Source: an uncultured Alphaproteobacteria bacterium | GTDB lineage: Bacteria; Pseudomonadota; Alphaproteobacteria; Puniceispirillales; UBA1172 | NCBI GenBank assembly: GCA_937952245.1 | Contig: CALFYS010000103.1 | Location: 1-8,780 of the forward strand | DNA: 8,780 nucleotides | Direction of reading: 5' to 3' | In this document: piece after piece, positions 1 through 6,364 of the stretch | Layout: the number at the start of each line of letters is the position of its first letter | Position numbering within the stretch: position 1 is the stretch's first letter | The notes under the pieces: model-generated | What the model saw: only the letters and a program-made list of their open reading frames with translations | Database searches by the model: none | Told to the model about the DNA's origin: nothing | Made by a program: the position numbers and the translations under genes

Positions 1-580
1 AACGCGCCGCCGCCCCGGGCGCGCGTTTCACTTTCTGTGGCTTGGCAGACCCGCCTCCACCGCCGCCACCGCCGCCACCACCGCCACCACCACCGCCGCC
101 AGCGGAAGTTGCTTTTTTGGCTTCAACAACGGTCTTGACCTTTTCATGGGCGCGTAATTTTTCAAATAACGTCAGCGGGATTAATTGAAATTCAATATTA
201 AAATTCGATAGGCTTTTAAACTGCCCCGCCATGGACGCGGTGGTCGGGTCAACAATGGCGATTTTCAAAAACCGGCCTTCCACCGCAAAGGGCAGGGCTT
301 TGTTTTTATCAATTTCTTCTTTCGGGATTTGCCCCAAAGCACGGCCATCAATATTGTCGATGTCAATCGTCAACCGCCGAATGGCATAGGCGCGTGACAG
401 AACAGTCTGGACAAGGTCTTCTTCAACCCCGCCTTCACGAATAAGCAATTCCAGCAAAGCCCCGGGCTTGGCGTTGCCTTCGCTTTCCTTGGCTTTATTG
501 AGCATTGCTTCATCAACACGGTTTGCGGTTTGCAACACGCGGATGACTTTATCAGCAACATCATCATTATAAGCGGCCAT
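1..580 (-). CDS. PilB/GspE/MshE-type assembly ATPase, N-terminal domain (partial, runs off window start)
   Basis: This is the cytoplasmic hexameric ATPase that powers pilin or pseudopilin polymerisation. Only the first 193 codons are in the window; the frame is open from the ATG at 580 to base 2. Residues about 65-145 match the T2SSE N-terminal (MshEN) domain: an RxLTIDIDNID stretch, then ALGQIPKEE (family pattern liPeela), ALPFAVEGRFLKIAIVDP (family pattern vlPl..eg..L.vAm.dP) and IEFQLIPLTLFEKL. Residues 1-60 are helical and resemble the usual lead-in. Residues 161-177 are 17 consecutive glycines, followed by a basic/Ala-rich stretch, presumably the linker to the second N-domain and the catalytic core. 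Walker A, Asp box, Walker B and His box would lie outside the window. The start is supported by an AGAGGA ribosome binding site five bases upstream, and it sits nine bases after the stop of the PilP-like gene, so it is in the same operon. Whether it is PilB, MshE or GspE cannot be settled here. Confidence 0.88.
   Translation of the reverse strand, partial: MAAYNDDVADKVIRVLQTANRVDEAMLNKAKESEGNAKPGALLELLIREGGVEEDLVQTVLSRAYAIRRLTIDIDNIDGRALGQIPKEEIDKNKALPFAVEGRFLKIAIVDPTTASMAGQFKSLSNFNIEFQLIPLTLFEKLRAHEKVKTVVEAKKATSAGGGGGGGGGGGGGGGGGSAKPQKVKRAPGAAAR
50..100 (-). repeat. Poly-glycine codon tract (17 Gly codons)
   Basis: Seventeen consecutive GGN codons, nearly all GGC or GGT, form a trinucleotide microsatellite inside the ATPase gene (residues 161-177). 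It separates the MshEN domain from the rest of the protein. Because its unit is three bases, length changes by slippage would alter the linker but keep the frame. Confidence 0.9.
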
Positions 581-589
581 GGGATCCTC

Positions 590-1600
590 TTAGTCTTCAC
601 CAATCAATTGGTCAGCGATTGTGGGGGGACGTTCTTCTTCAACAGGTTCTTCGCCGCCTTCAGCCACGGGGATGGTCGGGATATTGACGGGCTGGCGTTC
701 TTTTTCTTCGAATTTATCTTCAGGAATGTAATTCAAGGGCAACATGGCGATTGTGCCGATTTCATCAACAACGATGACGCCATTGGGGGTGACTTTCGTG
801 GCGATGGTCGCGCCAACCCCAATGTTTTCGCCTTCTTTAACCCTCAAGATTTGTTGGGAGGCGGCAGGCAGATCAAACACAGATGTATCTTCAATAACCG
901 TATCAACGGCATTGGCCGAAAACCGGATAATGGCCGATGATGCAAAACTGTCAGCGTCTTCCAGCCCGGGGTATTCTTGGACAACATAGCAATCGCCCAC
1001 CAAACCATAACTGATGCTGATCAGCATATCGCAATAGCGTTCGGCATGAACAATCCGTTCAAACGGCCCAATATCAAGGTCGATCCGTTCATCTTTCAGC
1101 CCTTGCCGGATGATGAACGACGCATCCAAATATTGACCATAGGATGATTTCAGATTGATGGCTTGCTGGCGGGCTTCATCAATATTCTCATGGTTGCCAA
1201 TACGAAGATAATTCATCAGCGGCTTTGACCCTGTGGTCAGGGTGGTGCCGGTATCAACATAAATCTGGTTTTTATCTTTACGCTTGGCGATGGCCAGCCC
1301 CATGACGCGATAACGATTGGCGATAATCGCGGCTTTACTGGCACGTCCCAGCAAGTCTTGGCCTGTTTCTTCTTCTTCCTGAATGCCAAGGCCTGTATCG
1401 TCAAAGATAATCCCGCCCGTGGCATCTTCGGCGGCGCGTTTTAAATCACGGGAAAAGGGATCATCAATATCCAGCACTTCTGGCGGCGCTGTGTTTTCAA
1501 GGCCATCAGCAAGCCCCGGTTTGGCCGTTGTAATGACCAAGGCCAACCCCAAGGCCAATACCATGAATGAAAACAAATAGGGACGATTACATAACATCAT
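590..1600 (-). CDS. Secreted PilP-like periplasmic protein with SPOR-like module
   Basis: A 336-residue exported protein. Residues 8-31 form a Sec signal peptide (hydrophobic FSFMVLALGLALVITTA, cleavage probably near GLADG). Residues about 35-95 are acidic and likely flexible. Residues about 129-208 look like a SPOR fold with two half-repeats: YLRIGNHENIDEARQQAINL and IDLDIGPFERIVHAERYCDM, the second resembling the family's RVxxGPFxxxxxAExxC/L pattern. Residues about 237-290 resemble the PilP/GspC homology region: an ILRVKEGENIGVGATIATKV segment, a turn with NGVIVVDE, then MLPL. The C-terminal 40 residues are Pro/Glu-rich and unstructured. In T4P systems PilP bridges the PilN-PilO complex and the secretin, which fits its position between the PilO-like and ATPase genes. 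Cys190 and Cys204 could form a disulfide. The PilP part is a fold-level resemblance. No Shine-Dalgarno is visible ahead of the ATG-ATG start, which is immediately preceded by AT-rich DNA. Confidence 0.7.
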   Translation of the reverse strand: MMLCNRPYLFSFMVLALGLALVITTAKPGLADGLENTAPPEVLDIDDPFSRDLKRAAEDATGGIIFDDTGLGIQEEEETGQDLLGRASKAAIIANRYRVMGLAIAKRKDKNQIYVDTGTTLTTGSKPLMNYLRIGNHENIDEARQQAINLKSSYGQYLDASFIIRQGLKDERIDLDIGPFERIVHAERYCDMLISISYGLVGDCYVVQEYPGLEDADSFASSAIIRFSANAVDTVIEDTSVFDLPAASQQILRVKEGENIGVGATIATKVTPNGVIVVDEIGTIAMLPLNYIPEDKFEEKERQPVNIPTIPVAEGGEEPVEEERPPTIADQLIGED

Positions 1601-1691
1601 TTGTTTTTAATATATTAATGAAGCCTAATAAAGAAAAATTCCATAAAACCTATGGGTTAGCCCTTTAAAACAATCGCCTGAAATGACCGAT
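1601..1691. other. Intergenic gap between PilO-like and PilP-like genes
   Basis: This is the only sizeable gap between consecutive minus-strand genes that lacks a plus-strand gene. It is AT-rich on the side next to the PilP-like start and includes a perfect 12-bp palindrome, TTAATATATTAA, at 1607-1618, six bases upstream of that ATG. I see no clear -35/-10 pair and no GC hairpin with a T-run, so neither an internal promoter nor a terminator is called. The palindrome could be an operator, or simply unstructured AT-rich leader DNA compensating for the missing Shine-Dalgarno. Confidence 0.35.
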
Positions 1692-2951
1692 CTAGCTGGA
1701 TCGTCCCGGGCGTGACATTTTAATCGTAATATCCACCGTCGGCACACCAGCCGGGGCGACAATCGTCTCTTCAATGACATTAATTTCGCCAATCCGGCGG
1801 ATGAATTTATTACGAAGCTGCAGCCACAAAAGGAAATTGGTCGTGGCTTTAAAAGACACTGTAATATTCTCAACTTTGGGCAAATCATTGGCTTCGGCGT
1901 TGATGGTTTGCTCCGAGACTTCAACCCTTGGGTCTTCATCAAGTTCATTGATGAAGGCGCTGAAATCATTGCGAATTTCATCGGTGGAGGCGAAAGCTTC
2001 CAAGGCTTGATTAACCCGCTCGTTATTGGCTTTACGCTGATTCAACAGCCCCGATAGTTTTGGGGTGTCGCGTTCAATCTGTTTGCGGAAGGTTTCTGAT
2101 TGTTTGCCCGCGTCCTGATTGATCTTCGTCTGGGGGATCAAAACGCTGACATTGGTAAAAATCGTGCCGCCGTTAAACCCAATCAGCAGTAAAAACATGA
2201 AAATAACGGTCAGGATTTGACTGCCATTATATTCGCGCAAAAATCGCCGGCGGGAAAAGCGCAATTGCTGCAGTTTTTTCTTATAGCTTACGGTGGTGCG
2301 TTCACCGCTTGCGCCAGTGGCGGAATTGACTTTCCGACGGGCAGACCCGTCGCTTGAACCAGAGGTAATGCCAGGTGAAATCGCGTTGCCGGAAACAGCC
2401 CCACGATTGATATTGACCAAGGAAAACGGATTGGCCAAGGCTTCAGCGGAGGCGTGTTCAGGCTTAGTTTCCCCTTGCAGGCTGGGGGATTTGCTCTTGC
2501 CATCATCGGCTTGATCCATGGCGATAGATTGGCCAAGGGCGGAGGGATCATCTTTCGGGGCGGTAATGCCTTTTTGCGGGGTTTGCGCCAATTTCTGCTT
2601 GAGGTTTTCCACCAATGTTTTGGCATCGGTTGACGCGCCGTCGGTTTGATGGCGGTGGGGGAATAGCTTGACGCTCAAACTGTTGAGCAGGTTGCGCATA
2701 CCATCGCTAATCGGTTTGTCGGGTTGAACCGCGTCGGCAAGACTGGCCACACGCATGATCCCTTGATCTTTGATCTGGCGGTTAAGATTACCCAAAATCT
2801 CTTGCGCTTCGGGGCGTAAAGTTTCCGCCGAAAGCGATGGTGAAAATTCGGCATGGGCCGATGAAGCCAAAGGCGCCGACTGATTGCCTTGATCCGCTAC
2901 CGGCGCGGCATCAGCCTTATTGTTCTTTGGTTTTTTGGAAAAGAAACGCAT
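1692..2951 (-). CDS. PilO-like inner-membrane alignment protein with long cytoplasmic tail
   Basis: A bitopic protein of 419 residues. One transmembrane helix lies at about 244-265 (QILTVIFMFLLLIGFNGGTIF), preceded by a strongly basic cytoplasmic patch (KKKLQQLRFSRRRFLREY), so the C-terminus is periplasmic. Residues about 275-325 form a helical/coiled-coil stretch. Residues about 340-415 give an alternating beta-alpha-beta pattern (VENITVSFKATTNFLLWLQL, then VPTVDITIKM) as in the ferredoxin-like domain of PilO/GspM. PilO dimerises with PilN in the inner-membrane platform. The 240-residue N-terminal part is low-complexity, Ser/Ala/Lys-rich and far longer than the short tail of ordinary PilO proteins. 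I chose the ATG at 2951, which shares one base with the TGA of the PilM-PilN gene (TGATG), over an adjacent TTG; a GGGGA lies upstream. Translational coupling with the upstream gene is likely. Sequence identity to PilO is not strong, so the assignment rests mainly on topology and gene order. Confidence 0.7.
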   Translation of the reverse strand: MRFFSKKPKNNKADAAPVADQGNQSAPLASSAHAEFSPSLSAETLRPEAQEILGNLNRQIKDQGIMRVASLADAVQPDKPISDGMRNLLNSLSVKLFPHRHQTDGASTDAKTLVENLKQKLAQTPQKGITAPKDDPSALGQSIAMDQADDGKSKSPSLQGETKPEHASAEALANPFSLVNINRGAVSGNAISPGITSGSSDGSARRKVNSATGASGERTTVSYKKKLQQLRFSRRRFLREYNGSQILTVIFMFLLLIGFNGGTIFTNVSVLIPQTKINQDAGKQSETFRKQIERDTPKLSGLLNQRKANNERVNQALEAFASTDEIRNDFSAFINELDEDPRVEVSEQTINAEANDLPKVENITVSFKATTNFLLWLQLRNKFIRRIGEINVIEETIVAPAGVPTVDITIKMSRPGRSS

Positions 2952-4567
2952 CAATCTGTAATCCCCAAATCACCATTGAGGACAAATGGCGTTAAGCCAT
3001 CATCAGGTTCAGCATCATCAACTGATTGGACGGATATATTCTTCACCAACCCGCTTAAATCCAGTTCATTCTGGAAAAAATACAGCGCACGGTCACTATC
3101 GGCGTAACCGTTGATCTGAATTTTTGATGATTCTGTGACATTGATTGATGATAATTCCGCGCCTTCGGGCATCAAATCCGGCAAGGTTTCCAAAAGATAT
3201 GTTTTGCCTGATGGATTCCGTACCGATTTCATCAATTGAATATTGCGGTTGGCGTCTTTTAAACTTTGTGTTGCCCCTTCGAGCCGTTTTTTGATGGTTT
3301 CGGCTTCATTTCGAAGGTTTGCAAAATCACGGCTGATCCGCTGGCTTTCAAAAAATTGCGGCAGGACAATGCCAATCGACCATACGCCCAAAAGCAATAC
3401 CGATGCGGCGAACATTCTTAGAAATGTTGTTGATATGACCCCCAATTGCCGGTTGCGGCGTAAGGGTTTGTGTTGCGGCAACATATTGACCGACATGATG
3501 GATCGTTTGCGATCATCATAAGTACCGAGGTTTTGCAGCCCCACCCCAACCGCGCCGGATAAAACAGACGGGTTTTCATAGGTTTCAGCATAAGCCAAGA
3601 CAGGTTTGGTGAAACTTGCGGTGGCTAAAGGGTTCCACAATGTAATCGGCGCCATATCCAGATGTTTATCCAAGATCGGGACGATGTTTTTGCAGCGAGA
3701 GTATTCCGAGATGAGATAAACAAGGGTAAACGGCTGGTAATCTTGTTCTTCCTGCAGGTAGAGCAACGCTTGTTTGATGACATTGGCGACACGGCCAGCC
3801 ACTTCATCCCAAAACTCACCATCCAATTCACCGGCTTCTTCAGCTTGTTCCAGCAACACAAGGTCAAATTCGCTAATTTCAAGCTTAATGCTATGCACTT
3901 TTTCTTTTTCAAAGGCGATGCATTGGCAGGTGTCATTGCTGATCTGCACGATCACCTGATTTTGACGTTGTTCATCAAGGGGCAGGGTGGTGTAGCGTAG
4001 ATTCACCAAAGACAGGGCTTCAGGTTCAATAAACACAGGGTTTAAATGCGACGCCAAGACCAAATCCATCCACGGCTGAATTTGGTTTTCTTCAGCAAAA
4101 CACAGTAAAACCCTTGTCAAATCATCATTTTCAGAATTGACCAGAACTTGATATTGGATAAAGGGATTTTCCAATTTCCCCACATCAGGTTCATTTTCGA
4201 CCCAAAATTCAATTTCACGGGCTTCTTTGGTCAGCTCTTTGGTGCTCATATACGGCAGATTGACAATCCGCATTTGAATAATTTGCCCCGGCACACATAT
4301 CGCGGCATCAACCGCCGTCAAATTGGCGTCCGATTTGGCAGAGCGCACGGCATCAGCGATCATATCTTGACTGCGCTGGATGTTTTTAAAATCGACAATG
4401 CGGGGCAGGCCAACACTATGCAGGGTAATCACGTCAATACGGTTGCCAGCAAAGCGCAATTCCACCAAAGACACCGCCCTTGGATGGATCTTTATGGCCA
4501 CCAGCATATCGGGTTTGCCACCGATAGGCTTGAGTAATTTTGCAAATTGCGCCAGAGTATTTGCCAT
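2951..4567 (-). CDS. PilM-PilN fusion (GspL-like) inner-membrane protein
   Basis: A 538-residue protein joining two normally separate T4P proteins. Residues about 20-350 have the layout of the actin-like PilM/GspL cytoplasmic domain, ending in GAVGVGLQNLG, which matches the conserved GLALR-like segment. Residues about 358-538 are PilN-like: a VNMLPQHKP motif (PilN proteins typically begin with an INLLPW-type motif), one transmembrane helix at about 382-405, a periplasmic coiled coil at about 410-450, and a small alpha/beta domain with INGYADSDRALYFFQNEL near the end. The topology is the same as that of GspL in type II secretion. The actin-like nucleotide loops look degenerate: AIKIHPRAVSLVEL and VQISNDTCQCIAFEKEKV lack the aspartate and glycine of the usual DIG motifs. 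The start is an ATG with AAGG ten bases upstream. The gene is followed without a gap by the PilO-like gene. The protein would recruit the ATPase to the inner-membrane complex. Confidence 0.85.
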   Translation of the reverse strand: MANTLAQFAKLLKPIGGKPDMLVAIKIHPRAVSLVELRFAGNRIDVITLHSVGLPRIVDFKNIQRSQDMIADAVRSAKSDANLTAVDAAICVPGQIIQMRIVNLPYMSTKELTKEAREIEFWVENEPDVGKLENPFIQYQVLVNSENDDLTRVLLCFAEENQIQPWMDLVLASHLNPVFIEPEALSLVNLRYTTLPLDEQRQNQVIVQISNDTCQCIAFEKEKVHSIKLEISEFDLVLLEQAEEAGELDGEFWDEVAGRVANVIKQALLYLQEEQDYQPFTLVYLISEYSRCKNIVPILDKHLDMAPITLWNPLATASFTKPVLAYAETYENPSVLSGAVGVGLQNLGTYDDRKRSIMSVNMLPQHKPLRRNRQLGVISTTFLRMFAASVLLLGVWSIGIVLPQFFESQRISRDFANLRNEAETIKKRLEGATQSLKDANRNIQLMKSVRNPSGKTYLLETLPDLMPEGAELSSINVTESSKIQINGYADSDRALYFFQNELDLSGLVKNISVQSVDDAEPDDGLTPFVLNGDLGITD

Positions 4568-4670
4568 ATCACTGTTGCCTTAGACGCAAAGATACGAAAC
4601 AATGAATCATATTCTGTGTTTTTAGAGTATGATCCTGCCGCAACCATGACGATTTGACCAAGAATTGAAG
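4568..4670. promoter_or_regulatory. Divergent intergenic region between PilM-PilN and SHOCT-like genes
   Basis: About 100 bases separate the divergent starts of the minus-strand PilM-PilN gene and the plus-strand membrane protein, so promoters for one or both may lie here. A TATGAT at 4628-4633 matches a -10 element on the plus strand, and on the minus strand a TATGAT also occurs within GAATATGATTC. No good -35 hexamer lies at the right spacing for either, so these are only candidates. Minus-strand transcription may also simply continue through from the secretin. Confidence 0.3.
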
Positions 4671-5171
4671 ATGCTCAACAGCCTGATCCAAATATTTTTG
4701 AGCCCCTATGATATGCTCAGCCAACACATTACGAATTTGTTCGATTGGTTGATCAGCAGAGGCGTGGATAAAAACACATTGATCATGATCTTCGCCGCCT
4801 TCGGCATTTCTGTCTTGATGTTGGTGCTGGGGTTGCTGTTGGCGCTGGTGAAATATCTGCGCAAGAAAAAGGCAGACAAGCCGGCCAAACCTAAGAAGCC
4901 CAAAGCCCCTAAAAACAGCAAGAAAACGGATGAAAGCACTTCTTTTAAAGGCCCTGATCCTCGCTTTGCGATTTTCAAAAAGCGAGAGAAGAAAAAAGCC
5001 AGAACAGAACAAGCGCCCCAACTTGCTGCGGATCAAAATGTCCAAGCCTTGACCGACATTGAACGTGATATGCTGGCGCTTAAAGAGCTGTTTGATGCAG
5101 GTCATATTGACGCCAGCGTTTATGTGGAAGAAACGCGCAAACTTTATGACAAGGCTCAGCAATATATCTAG
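4671..5171 (+). CDS. Small membrane protein with Lys/Pro-rich linker and SHOCT-like C-terminus
   Basis: A 166-residue protein of unknown function encoded opposite to all its neighbours. Near the N-terminus are amphipathic helices, then one clear transmembrane helix (about residues 37-62, IMIFAAFGISVLMLVLGLLL), then a basic Lys/Pro/Ala linker (about 63-115). The C-terminal 35 residues (DIERDMLALKELFDAGHIDA and on to LYDKAQQ) follow the SHOCT pattern of a short helix, a Gly turn and a second helix (L..LkeL.d.G.I....Y...k..L). The positive-inside rule puts the Lys-rich tail in the cytoplasm. SHOCT domains are oligomerisation or interaction modules, often in membrane-linked proteins of unknown role. 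I prefer the ATG at 4671; a TTG two codons earlier is also possible. Neither has a strong Shine-Dalgarno. The minus-strand frame here would give a Phe/Arg/Gln-rich product with no domain, so the plus strand is the coding one. It converges with the secretin across 35 bases with no evident terminator. Confidence 0.75.
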   Translation: MLNSLIQIFLSPYDMLSQHITNLFDWLISRGVDKNTLIMIFAAFGISVLMLVLGLLLALVKYLRKKKADKPAKPKKPKAPKNSKKTDESTSFKGPDPRFAIFKKREKKKARTEQAPQLAADQNVQALTDIERDMLALKELFDAGHIDASVYVEETRKLYDKAQQYI

Positions 5172-5206
5172 AACAACACGTTTGTTTTTGTTCCCTTGAT
5201 AAAGCA

Positions 5207-6139
5207 TCACTCTGCCTCATTGCTTTGAGTGGGGCGCGTGCCCAAGGTGCGGGTTAAGGCGGAGTTTGGTGATTTCTTGCCAATCTCAGGTTCAATCACC
5301 GTTGGCGCCATCAGAATAATCATTTCTTCGACTTTATTGCCGACATTATCCTCACCACCTAACAAGAACGCGGTGGGCAGACCCGTTGTGGTGGTGCCTG
5401 GCAAGCCGGTAGCTTCGGCTGAATCCGATTGCTTAAACAGGCCGGCCAGCACAATGACATCGCCCGGGGCGGCTACGAAATTGGTTTTGATCTCATCTTC
5501 GATTTTACCGGTATTGGCATCAACATTGGCCAAGGTTGTTTCAAAAGACTGGTCTTTCAAAGTGAACTCAAGGCTGACGTTGTTGTTATTCGGGTTAATG
5601 GCGACATTACCAACATCCAAACGGAAGGAGACGGTCTCTGTTTCAGTGGAGCTGGATGGCACGCTGACGCTGTTGTTATTGCTGTCCAGAACCGTTTGCT
5701 GGGTGACACGCGTCACCGGTTTGGTGTTCTTGCGGGTCACGTAAGCCGAACTGCCTTCTTCCACCAAAATTGTCGGGCTTGAGATGGTCCGCCCCAAATC
5801 ATTGGTTTCAATGAAATCAACCAAGGCTTGAATCTGCAAATTCGGTGAAATCAAGCCAGAGACAAAACCGCCGGGGTTTGTTGAGGTGATGTTATTGCTA
5901 AGGGCGGTCAAATCACGGCGCAGGAAGAACCCATCGGTATCTTCCAAATTGCCCGCCAAAGCATCGGTCTGGAAAGAAAGATCAAGCCTTCTGCTGAAAT
6001 CCTTGACGACATTGATCATAAAGACTTCGACCAAGACCTGACGTTGCGGGCGATCAAATTCTTCCACAAGGCGAACAAACAGCTCAATATCACTGATCAG
6101 CCCTGTGACCACAAATCCGGAATTATCAGACGCCGCCAC
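5207..6139 (-). CDS. Secretin, C-terminal half (rest of N1 domain plus secretin beta-barrel domain)
   Basis: This encodes the outer-membrane channel part of the secretin. From the GTG at 6139 it gives 310 residues. Residues 1-46 complete a KH-like N1 domain: FVVTGLISDIELFVRLVEEF then RPQRQVLVEVFMINV, the classic helix, LD-type turn and QVlvEv.i.ev strand. The barrel domain follows: LGRTISSPTILVEEGSSAYV (family RtlssPtl...n...A.v), Asn/Ser-rich and Thr-rich loops, PGDVIVLAGLFKQSD (family g..vvlgGL), GLPTAFLLGG and KVEEMIILMAPTVIEPE (family eL.i.itP.iv). The GTG is the first start-type codon after the upstream TAA. It has no Shine-Dalgarno, and the product would begin in the middle of a domain with no signal peptide. 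The frame is open back to 6361, directly joined to the TAA ending the lipoprotein half. It is therefore best read as the 3' part of one secretin gene and not an independent gene; if it is not translated by readthrough it is a gene remnant. Confidence 0.9.
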   Translation of the reverse strand: MAASDNSGFVVTGLISDIELFVRLVEEFDRPQRQVLVEVFMINVVKDFSRRLDLSFQTDALAGNLEDTDGFFLRRDLTALSNNITSTNPGGFVSGLISPNLQIQALVDFIETNDLGRTISSPTILVEEGSSAYVTRKNTKPVTRVTQQTVLDSNNNSVSVPSSSTETETVSFRLDVGNVAINPNNNNVSLEFTLKDQSFETTLANVDANTGKIEDEIKTNFVAAPGDVIVLAGLFKQSDSAEATGLPGTTTTGLPTAFLLGGEDNVGNKVEEMIILMAPTVIEPEIGKKSPNSALTRTLGTRPTQSNEAE

Positions 6140-6364
6140 AAAATTGGGGGATTCAGCGGCGGGGTCATCGCCGCAACCCGCGGGTCTTTTGTCTTCGTCA
6201 TCATCTTCCGCTGCGGCAACAGGCTTTGGCGCATCAGGGATTAAATCACTGGCGCTGACATCGACACTCCCAAGGCTGCTGCCTTGATTGGCACCACCTT
6301 CTTCGGCCTTAACACCTTCAGCTTCACCACCTTCATTTGTAGTTTTATCTTGGTCGGAGGCTTA
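6140..6364 (-). other. In-frame TAA and stop-free acidic linker joining the secretin halves
   Basis: The codons run ...GTT CAA GAA TAA GCC TCC GAC CAA.... After the TAA at 6364-6362 there are 74 sense codons in the same frame before the GTG at 6139, with no ATG, GTG or TTG among them. They encode an acidic Glu/Gly/Asp-rich linker that continues the same kind of composition found just before the stop (EDEGEGGQEEPADGD). One substitution in a GAA or CAA codon would create the TAA. The translation across the stop would be a continuous protein of about 1011 codons. Confidence 0.85.

Noticed and set aside
53..100. Short repeated CCGCCACC units considered as a DNA repeat array or CRISPR
   Set aside because: They are in-frame GGN glycine codons within the ATPase gene, with no spacers.
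530..940. Plus-strand open frames overlapping the PilP-like gene
   Set aside because: Antisense shadows with Phe/Asp/Gly-rich translations and no recognisable domain; the minus strand encodes a coherent secreted protein.
2952..2954. TTG start one codon upstream for the PilO-like gene
   Set aside because: The adjacent ATG at 2951 forms a TGATG junction with the upstream stop and is the more usual start.
4605..4633. Full sigma-70 promoter for the plus-strand gene using TATGAT at 4628
   Set aside because: No acceptable -35 hexamer 16-18 bases upstream; kept only as a weak candidate within the divergent region.
4569..5210. A 213-residue minus-strand open frame that would keep the operon continuous
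   Set aside because: Its translation is rich in Phe, Arg, Gln and His with no domain or membrane logic, while the plus-strand frame over the same DNA encodes a membrane helix, a Lys/Pro linker and a SHOCT-like end.
5201..5226. Possible hairpin AAAGCA...TGCTTT between the convergent genes as a terminator
   Set aside because: Only six AT-rich pairs with a 14-base loop, and no T-run follows on either strand.
5207..6139. Independent gene start at GTG 6139
   Set aside because: There is no Shine-Dalgarno (upstream bases are C-rich), no signal peptide, and the product would start in the middle of the N1 domain. It is reported as the C-terminal half of one gene.
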